38,387 nt of DNA, from NCBI RefSeq assembly GCF_000332315.1, contig NZ_KB235942.1, positions 120,299 through 158,685 of the forward strand, given 5' to 3'. Below are positions 31,935 through 38,387 of the stretch, piece after piece. Source of the stretch: Prochlorothrix hollandica PCC 9006 = CALU 1027. GTDB taxonomy: Bacteria > Cyanobacteriota > Cyanobacteriia > Prochlorotrichales > Prochlorotrichaceae. Made by a program: the position numbers and the translations under genes. The notes under the pieces were generated by a model. It saw only the letters and a list, made by a program, of their open reading frames with translations, had not been told where the DNA came from and ran no database searches. How positions within the stretch are numbered: the stretch's first letter is position 1; each line of letters opens with the position of its first letter.

Positions 31935-34900
31935 ATGGTTAACTCCTCCAAGGGTACAAACCAAGGGACCGATCAGTCCCAACCACCCAGAAAATCCAGG
32001 CGATCGCGGTGGCTAAAAATTGGCCTCGGCACCGGAGCCGTTGTCCTCGTCGCAGCGGCGGGGGGAGCCTGGTGGCTGTCCCGGTATGTGCGCCAAGAAC
32101 TGGCCCCCCTGGTGTCAAAACAACTAACAGAGATCCTGCAACGGCCTGTGGAGGTGGGGGAAATCACGGGGTTCGGCTTGTCCCAACTGCGTTTTGGGGA
32201 ATCCCGCATTCCCGCCACCCCCACCGATAGCGATCGGGTCACCATCCCCGCCCTGGTGGTGCGCTTCCATCCCTGGCAAGCCCTCCAGGAGCGGACCCTC
32301 AGCCTCCAGATCACCGCCATTGATGCCCAGGTGTACCTGGAACAGGATGCCGATGGCACCTGGCTGGCCACCAGCCTCAACCTGGCGGAACCCTCCGGTC
32401 CCCTCACCATCGAAGTGGCCGAAGTGCGCCTCGATAACGGCACTGTAACCGTCGTGCCCCGCAGCCCTGAAGGCTTGGTGGGATCCCCCGTCGAATTGTC
32501 CCAGATCCAGGCCCATGCCCAGCTTCAGCAGGACCAGTCCACCTTTACAGCGGATCTCCAGGGCCAACTGGGAGCCGATGCCAGCCTCAACCTGACCGCC
32601 AGCGGTGACTTCCAGTTGCAAGAGGCCACCGCCCAAGTCCAGGGCCAAAACCTACCCCTGCCCCTGCTCCTGGGCCTGGTGGCCAATCCCACCCCCTTGC
32701 CCTTCGCCCTCACTAGCGGCAGCAGCAACGTTGATCTCAGCCTGGGGGTCACCGCTGGCCAACTGACCAGTCTCCAGGGCAACCTTAACCTGGACAACCT
32801 CAGTGCCCAGTTGCCCGATCGCCCCCTGCCCCTCAGCCTGGATACTGCCCAACTGACCCTGAAAACAGCGGAACTGAGCGGGGGGCAACTCACCGCCCTC
32901 CAGGGCAACCTGAAGCTGAACAACCTCAGTGCCCCCTTCGCCGACTCGTCCACGCCCCTGACCCTAGCCTCGGCCCAGGTCAATCTGGATAACCTGACCC
33001 TAAGCGACGGTGACCTCAACAGCCTCACCCTCCTGGGCAACCTCAGCCTGGACAACCTCAGTGCCCCGATTCCGACCCTGCCCGCCCCCCTCACCGTGGC
33101 CCGGGGGCAGATGAGTTTTAAGGACGATCGCCTGATCGTCGATGATCTCAAGGCCCAACTGGCCAACCTGACCGCTGTGACCACGGGATCCGTCAACTGG
33201 CGCAACCAAACCCTGGATTTGGTCACCACGATCGCCGCTGTCGATCTAGGGGAAATCCTCACAACCTTAGCCCTGAAGCCACCGGTAGCCGTGGGGGGAA
33301 CAGTGGACACCCGGCTCAGCCTGGGGGGCACCTTTGCCCAGCCCACCCTGGAGGGGGAGATCGAAACCGTGGGGGGGTTGCAAGTCGATCGCCTGGGGCT
33401 ACGGTCAGCTAGCACCCGCTTTGGGATCAACAACGTCCTGGCCTTAATCCCCACGGCCAACCCGGCCCCCGATATCATCCCCACCCTCAGCCTCCAGGGC
33501 ACCCGACTAGTGGCGGAACTGGTGGGAGTGGTGCAGGGGGGAGGCAGCATCACCTTAACCCCCGATCTCGGTTTAGCCTTGGATTTCTTCGCCGAAGCCC
33601 TGCCCCTGGAAGCCTTGGCCCAAGCCTATGGATCGACGGTACCCGTGGCCCTGGGCAACCTCTCGGCCCAAACCCAAATCCGGGGAACCCTGGCCAATCC
33701 CCAAGTAGTGGCCCAGTTCCAAGCCCTAGAAGCCGCCTACCCCCTCCAGGGCCAGGTGCAACTGCTGGGGGATGTGCTGGTCTTGGATAATGCGGTGATC
33801 AGCGTGGCCGGGGGCACCCTCCGCGCCCAGGGTCGGCAAGCTGGCGATCGCTGGCTACTGGCGGTCAACGCTTCCCAAGTCCAGCCCAGCCTCCTGGACC
33901 TCCCCGTTGAGGGGATCGTCGATGGCATCTTCAACCTCAGCGGACCCCGCAACAGCTTTACCCCCCAGGACATCCGTGCCCAGGGAGATGTGACCCTGTC
34001 CCAAGGCATATCCTTAATTCGATCGCCCCTCACCGCCACCTGGGCCTGGAACGGCAAAGACTTAGCCATCCTCGAAGCCCGTGCCACCGGCTTCCAAGGT
34101 CGCGGCACCATCGCCGTCGCCCTACCGGGAGACTCCCCCACACCGGGGATCACCGGTCTCGACTTAGCCGTGCAACTGACGGACTATGGGCTAGCCGCCC
34201 TGCCCCTGGCCCTACCGCCCCAACTGGATCTCCAGGGCCAAGCCAGTTTCAACGGCACCCTCCAGGGAACCCCCACCGCCCCCCGGATCCAAGGCACCGT
34301 GGCCGTGGCCAACTTAGCCGTGAACCAAACCCCCTTCGATACCCAACTGGCGGGGAACATCACCCAAACAGCCCAAGGTCTGGCCCTCACCTTGGCGGGG
34401 GACAATGATCAGTTGCAACTCAACCTGGATGCCGACTACCAACCCCAATATGCCTTTATCCAGCGGGACCAAGGCACGGTTCAAGCCCGTCGCCAAGATC
34501 AGCAATTTAACATAAATATTCAGCAGTTTCCCCTATCTACCCTGGGTCTAAAGGCGGAACTGCCCCAACTGGGGGAGCAGGTGGTGGCGGGGCTGGTGTC
34601 GGGGCAAGTCAATCTCGATCTGGAGTCCCTGGTGGCGGTGGGGGGCATCACCGTCAGCCAACCCAATTGGGGAACCCTCCAGGCTGACTATGCCCAAACC
34701 CAATTCCGCTTTGCCAACAATGCCCTGGATCTGTTCAACGGGGTCTTTGCCCTGGGGGATAGTCGCTTTAGCCTAGAGGGCCGAGGGGTGTTGGCTGAGG
34801 ATCCCCAGTTTAAACTGGCCATTGCCGTGGAACAGGGGCAAGTGCGGGACTTCCTCACGGCCCTGCAATGGTTTGATCTGGTGGATGTGGGCCGGGGACT

Positions 34901-37082
34901 GTTGCCCCCCAGCTACGACACCGCCGGGGAGTTGGGCAGTTTATCGGTGGGCATTGCCCAAGCCCCCGTGGGACAGCAGCTACAGCGCTTCTCAGAAATT
35001 AAGGCTAGGGTCTCCCGTACCCTGGTGGAACGCCAGGAACAGCGGAAAATCCCCCCCCTTCGGGAACTGGAGGGAGCCTTTGGGGGCAGCATCACCGTGG
35101 CGGGGTCACGGGATCAGGGTATTCAGGCCCAGTTCAACCTGGGGGGCGAAGATTGGTCTTGGGGGGACTACCATGCCAACCGGGTGGCCCTCACGGGGGA
35201 GTTTGCCGATAATCAGTTCACCCTGCAACCGGTGTTGCTGGAGTCCGATACCATGGAGGTGCGCTTTGCGGGCACCTTGGGCGGAGAACGGCAAACGGGG
35301 CAGCTCACCATCCAGGAGTTACCGGTGGGTTTAGTGCGGCAGTTCATTGACGTGCCCGTGGATGTGGAGGGGCAGTTTAATCTGCAAGCAACCCTGGGGG
35401 GTAGTGTGGCGGATCCCCAAATTTTGGGGGATCTCAGCTTGGTGAATGGCACCTTAAACCAGGTGTCCTTGGTGACCCGGGAAACGGGCTTTAGTTACCT
35501 CAATGGACGGCTCCAGTTTGGGGGGGTGTTGGAGCTGGATCGTAATGCCGCGACACCGGTGCTCCTCAATGGGGATATCCCCTATGCCTTGCCCTTCAGC
35601 ACGGTCCAACCCGACAGCAATGCCATTGACATTAGCCTCAAGGTGCAGGATGAGGGCTTAGCCCTGGTCAGTTTGATCAGCCAAGATAACTTAACCTGGC
35701 TGGGGGGCAAGGGGGAAGTGACCCTCAAGGTGGGGGGGACCGTGCAGGAACCCATTGCCGAAGGGGAAGTGGTGTTGAGGGGGGCCAGTGTCAGTGCTAA
35801 GGCGCTGCCGGAGGGGGAAATTATTACGGATTTGGTGGGCACGATTCGCTTTGTGCGCGATCGCCTCCAGGTGGACCAGCTCGTGGGCCAGTTCAGCGAA
35901 GGCCAGGTGACGGCGGTGGGGATTTTACCCTTGGCGGTGCCCTTTGCCGACGACGATCGCGATCGCGCCACCCCCCTCGCCGTGAACTTCCAAAACCTCA
36001 ACCTCAACTTGCCCGGTCTCTATAACGGGGGAGCCGGGGGGGATGTGCGGGTCATTGGCAGCGCCCTCAATCCCCGCATCACGGGTACGGTGCAACTCCA
36101 GGATGGGGATGTCCTCATCCCCGACCCCGCCACCGTGGCCCTGCAACAATTGCGCCGTCTGCGCCAGGGAGACAATCCCCCCGCCGCCAATGCCTTGGCC
36201 ATTAGTCCCATTACCTTCGATAACCTGACCCTGCAACTGGCGGATCAGGTCAATGTCACCTCCCAACCCCTCTTTAGTTTCCGGGCGGTGGGGGATTTAA
36301 TCATCAATGGCGGCTTGGGCGATCTGCGGCCTGAAGGCACCATCAACGTGACCCGTGGCCAAGTCAACCTCTTCACCACCAGTTTTATCCTGGCGCGGCG
36401 GCGGGAGAATGTGGCTATTTTCCGCCCCGAAAATGGTCTCGACCCCGACTTGGATGTGGAACTGCAAGCTTCGGTCACGGAGATTTCCAACCAGATTCCC
36501 AGCGCTGGACCCATTGCCCAGTCGGAAATCCTGGATAGTCCGGTGTCTAGCCTTAATGAGCTGCAAACCATTCGCATTCGGGCTTCGGTGGTGGGTCCGG
36601 CCAGTAAGCTGTTGCAAAACCTGAGCCTCAGCAGTCGCCCCGCCCGCAGCCAATCGGAACTCTATGCCCTGGTGGGGGGCGGCTTTGTCAACACCCTGGG
36701 CCAGGGGGGAGACAGCACTTTGGCCTTGGCCAACTTAGCGGGATCGGCCCTGATCAATAATCTGCAAAGCGCCATCAATAATGTCCTGTCGGGTCCGGTG
36801 GATTTCCGACTGTTCCCCACCATTGTTGATTCCAACCGCAGCAAAGAACAGGCGGATAATGATGCCACCCCCGATCAGGTGTCTAATACCCTAGCCCTGG
36901 GGGCAGAATTGGGGATTAACCTCACCAATAGTATGTCGTTCTCCGTGTTACGGCTGCTGACCCTGGATCTGCCCACCCGCTTTAATTTGCGCTACCAGTT
37001 GAATGATAACTTGCAGTTACGGGGAGCTTCAGACTTCCAGGGGGATAACCGTTTTGTGGTGGAGTATGAGCGGCGGTTTTAG
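31935..37082 (+). CDS. tamB: TamB-type translocation and assembly module protein (DUF490)
   Basis: A 1715-residue envelope protein expected to span the periplasm as a long beta-groove that moves lipids or helps outer-membrane assembly. It has a short basic cytosolic N-terminus, one helix (about 27-48, WLKIGLGTGAVVLVAAAGGAWWL), a long series of beta repeats, and the C-terminal DUF490 domain (about 1290-1715). The latter carries GDLIINGGLGDLRPEGTINVTRGQVNLF, LSSRPARSQSELYALVGGGF and the terminal FNLRYQLNDNLQLRGASDFQGDN...VVEYERRF. The final Phe is typical of proteins meeting the outer membrane. About residues 276-400 contain three near-identical modules of about 43 residues. The usual TamA/Omp85 partner is not in the window. 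Confidence 0.92.
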   Translation: MVNSSKGTNQGTDQSQPPRKSRRSRWLKIGLGTGAVVLVAAAGGAWWLSRYVRQELAPLVSKQLTEILQRPVEVGEITGFGLSQLRFGESRIPATPTDSDRVTIPALVVRFHPWQALQERTLSLQITAIDAQVYLEQDADGTWLATSLNLAEPSGPLTIEVAEVRLDNGTVTVVPRSPEGLVGSPVELSQIQAHAQLQQDQSTFTADLQGQLGADASLNLTASGDFQLQEATAQVQGQNLPLPLLLGLVANPTPLPFALTSGSSNVDLSLGVTAGQLTSLQGNLNLDNLSAQLPDRPLPLSLDTAQLTLKTAELSGGQLTALQGNLKLNNLSAPFADSSTPLTLASAQVNLDNLTLSDGDLNSLTLLGNLSLDNLSAPIPTLPAPLTVARGQMSFKDDRLIVDDLKAQLANLTAVTTGSVNWRNQTLDLVTTIAAVDLGEILTTLALKPPVAVGGTVDTRLSLGGTFAQPTLEGEIETVGGLQVDRLGLRSASTRFGINNVLALIPTANPAPDIIPTLSLQGTRLVAELVGVVQGGGSITLTPDLGLALDFFAEALPLEALAQAYGSTVPVALGNLSAQTQIRGTLANPQVVAQFQALEAAYPLQGQVQLLGDVLVLDNAVISVAGGTLRAQGRQAGDRWLLAVNASQVQPSLLDLPVEGIVDGIFNLSGPRNSFTPQDIRAQGDVTLSQGISLIRSPLTATWAWNGKDLAILEARATGFQGRGTIAVALPGDSPTPGITGLDLAVQLTDYGLAALPLALPPQLDLQGQASFNGTLQGTPTAPRIQGTVAVANLAVNQTPFDTQLAGNITQTAQGLALTLAGDNDQLQLNLDADYQPQYAFIQRDQGTVQARRQDQQFNINIQQFPLSTLGLKAELPQLGEQVVAGLVSGQVNLDLESLVAVGGITVSQPNWGTLQADYAQTQFRFANNALDLFNGVFALGDSRFSLEGRGVLAEDPQFKLAIAVEQGQVRDFLTALQWFDLVDVGRGLLPPSYDTAGELGSLSVGIAQAPVGQQLQRFSEIKARVSRTLVERQEQRKIPPLRELEGAFGGSITVAGSRDQGIQAQFNLGGEDWSWGDYHANRVALTGEFADNQFTLQPVLLESDTMEVRFAGTLGGERQTGQLTIQELPVGLVRQFIDVPVDVEGQFNLQATLGGSVADPQILGDLSLVNGTLNQVSLVTRETGFSYLNGRLQFGGVLELDRNAATPVLLNGDIPYALPFSTVQPDSNAIDISLKVQDEGLALVSLISQDNLTWLGGKGEVTLKVGGTVQEPIAEGEVVLRGASVSAKALPEGEIITDLVGTIRFVRDRLQVDQLVGQFSEGQVTAVGILPLAVPFADDDRDRATPLAVNFQNLNLNLPGLYNGGAGGDVRVIGSALNPRITGTVQLQDGDVLIPDPATVALQQLRRLRQGDNPPAANALAISPITFDNLTLQLADQVNVTSQPLFSFRAVGDLIINGGLGDLRPEGTINVTRGQVNLFTTSFILARRRENVAIFRPENGLDPDLDVELQASVTEISNQIPSAGPIAQSEILDSPVSSLNELQTIRIRASVVGPASKLLQNLSLSSRPARSQSELYALVGGGFVNTLGQGGDSTLALANLAGSALINNLQSAINNVLSGPVDFRLFPTIVDSNRSKEQADNDATPDQVSNTLALGAELGINLTNSMSFSVLRLLTLDLPTRFNLRYQLNDNLQLRGASDFQGDNRFVVEYERRF

Positions 37083-37087
37083 GGGGG

Positions 37088-38089
37088 TTAAGCCGGGGAG
37101 GGTTTGGCGGCGATGAGGGTGCGGTGGCGGGGTCCGGTGGCGGCGATCGTCGCGGGTTCAAATCCAGCCCCTTGCACCGCTTCGGCTAAATCTAGGCTGA
37201 AATAGTCATCTAAATAGGGTTCTGTGCTTTTGAGCAGGGTCAGCACGTAGGGGGGCAGCTTTTGGACAAATTCACAACTGGGGTTCATGTCCATCAAGGC
37301 GAAATGTCCCCCCGGTGCCAGGAGGCGATGGGCTTCCCCCAGTAGGGCCAGGGTGGCGGATTGGGGCAGTTCATGGACCACCAGAAAAATCGACACCAGA
37401 TCAAAACTCTGATCCGGCAGGCCGGTGGTTTCCGCAGCGCCATGGAGCCAGCGGATGGGGTTCGGGGCGGGGTGGGCTGGGGGTTCTGGCGATCGCAGTT
37501 GCTGCGATAAAGCTTGCTGCGATCGATACTGGGCCACTGCCAAGAAATAGGGGGACAGGTCCAATCCGGTGATGGCCGCCTCAGGATAGCGATCGCCCAG
37601 GGCAAAGGTGCTGAGACCAGCCCCACAGCCCAGATCCAAAATGCGCCGGGGTGCCTGGGGCAGGGCGGCGTGGAGGCTGTCGTGGTAGAGGGATCGCAGA
37701 TGGGCATCCCCCGCTGCCCCCAGGTCTGGCCACAGTTTGGCATGAACCGATCGGGAGGCGGATTCCACTTCCATGGCCGGTAGCCAGCCTAAGTTGCCTT
37801 CGTCGTAGCCATGGAAGGAGATGATGTAATAGGGGGGATAGGTGAGGCTGGGGTTGGTGAGGTGGGCGAGATCCTGATCCCAGGTGCGATCGAAGTCTAC
37901 TGCTTCAGACCCTTTGGAACGCAGGGCTTGGGTATTGTCCCGCCAGGGCACTCCAATGGACTCCGATCGCGTAATCATCATTTGCCGAGCCTTTTGTTTG
38001 GCCAGATGGGCCAGGGGCTTAATGGCCAACAGCAGACTAACCACGCGGGACAAAAAGGTTGGGGGAGCAGCAGACAAACTGGAGTTCAT
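37088..38089 (-). CDS. Class I SAM-dependent methyltransferase
   Basis: A protein of 333 residues from the chosen start. A helical N-terminal region (SRVVSLLLAIKPLAHLAKQKARQMMITRSESIGVPWRDN) is followed by NPSLTYPPYYIISFHGYDEGNLGWLPAMEVESAS. A standard Rossmann methyltransferase domain then carries motif I ILDLGCGAGLSTFALG, the acidic residue after strand 2 (ITGLDLSPYFLAVA), SFDLVSIFLVVHELP and HRLLAPGGHFALMDMNP. The ATG at 38089 (MNSSLSAAPP) is preferred over 38170, because the upstream part is unlike the family, but no ribosome site decides it. Converges on tamB with only 5 bp between the stops. Substrate unknown; ubiquinone/menaquinone-like or small-molecule methylation is possible. Confidence 0.85.
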   Translation of the reverse strand: MNSSLSAAPPTFLSRVVSLLLAIKPLAHLAKQKARQMMITRSESIGVPWRDNTQALRSKGSEAVDFDRTWDQDLAHLTNPSLTYPPYYIISFHGYDEGNLGWLPAMEVESASRSVHAKLWPDLGAAGDAHLRSLYHDSLHAALPQAPRRILDLGCGAGLSTFALGDRYPEAAITGLDLSPYFLAVAQYRSQQALSQQLRSPEPPAHPAPNPIRWLHGAAETTGLPDQSFDLVSIFLVVHELPQSATLALLGEAHRLLAPGGHFALMDMNPSCEFVQKLPPYVLTLLKSTEPYLDDYFSLDLAEAVQGAGFEPATIAATGPRHRTLIAAKPSPA

Positions 38090-38367
38090 GGGGCGTTGCC
38101 ACGGAGGATCGGGGATTATTTGATCGGGAACCATTTTATAAAAAAATGGGAAGAATCCAGCGTTTCCCAATGTCAGCGGCTAAGGACTGAAGTCTTGCCT
38201 ATGGAACTAGCACGGTAACCGTTCAGGGGGTAACGAGACAATCGGGGCGGGCGCATCTCGTCATTGGGGGGGCAGGATCGGATTGAAATCAGGGGAGGTC
38301 AATGCCCCGATTTTGGAGAGTTTCAATCAGATAATGATGAGCTAAAATAGATTACGGAGTTTAGCGT

Positions 38368-38374
38368 AAAGGAG
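38368..38374 (+). promoter_or_regulatory. Shine-Dalgarno of the gene leaving the window
   Basis: AAAGGAG lies 6 bases before an ATG at 38381, one of the best ribosome sites in the window. This indicates a real gene start. Confidence 0.65.
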
Positions 38375-38380
38375 AGTCTC

Positions 38381-38387
38381 ATGCCTA
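38381..38387 (+). CDS. Start of a gene running out of the window
   Basis: Only ATG CCT A is present, so nothing can be said about the product. The call rests on the ATG position after a good AAAGGAG. Confidence 0.45.

Noticed and set aside
37140-37180. tRNA T-arm-like sequence GGTTCAAATCC
   Set aside because: It lies inside the methyltransferase coding sequence, and no cloverleaf can be formed around it.

Overview
The window is chromosomal DNA from a cyanobacterium. The basis is the very frequent HIP1-type octamer (GCGATCGC and near variants), high GC, and a typical cyanobacterial gene set: a DUF760 protein, a XisH relative, a cyanobacterial TamB, precorrin-8X methylmutase, a TgpA-like protein and a DUF815 ATPase. 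The species cannot be fixed from the sequence. No rRNA, tRNA or CRISPR array was found.

Layout. Positions 1-638 hold the 3' end of an IS1634-like insertion sequence. It abuts a DMT-family transporter gene that has lost its first codons, its middle, and its frame (639-1231). Next come a small conserved ORF, cysK (minus) and a secreted protein with a D/P-rich tail (minus). A long prokaryotic Argonaute follows (4807-7035, minus), with a complete 5'-phosphate pocket and a complete DEDD tetrad. It is divergent from an MsbA-type ABC exporter. Then come a Uma2 nuclease, remnants of a second Uma2 gene and of another small gene, two small hypothetical genes, aroE, an ADP-ribosylglycohydrolase, a large membrane adenylate cyclase (minus), a XisH-like protein, an MFS transporter overlapping a convergent DUF760 gene, an alpha/beta hydrolase, an EamA transporter, an AT-rich ParA-like gene next to two inverted repeats, cobH/cbiC, a TgpA-like protein whose catalytic Cys and His are replaced, a DUF815 AAA ATPase, tamB, and a convergent methyltransferase. 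A new gene starts at the right edge.

Genes are mostly single units with little operon structure. Housekeeping functions (cysteine, shikimate and cobalamin synthesis, envelope assembly) alternate with mobile or defence-type functions (IS, Argonaute, Uma2, XisH, ParA-like). The intergenic space is unusually rich in repeats. There are dispersed hairpin elements (family A about 103 bp, five copies; family B about 110 bp, about six copies; family C about 98 bp with 12-bp inverted ends; family F about 150 bp, two copies) and many short tandem arrays with 13-18 bp units. Several arrays touch the stop or start codon of a gene.

Most worth a second look: the apparently active stand-alone Argonaute; the family A hairpin with compensatory changes between copies; the tandem arrays that begin exactly at gene ends; the AT-rich ParA island; and the conserved-looking but catalytically dead transglutaminase domain.
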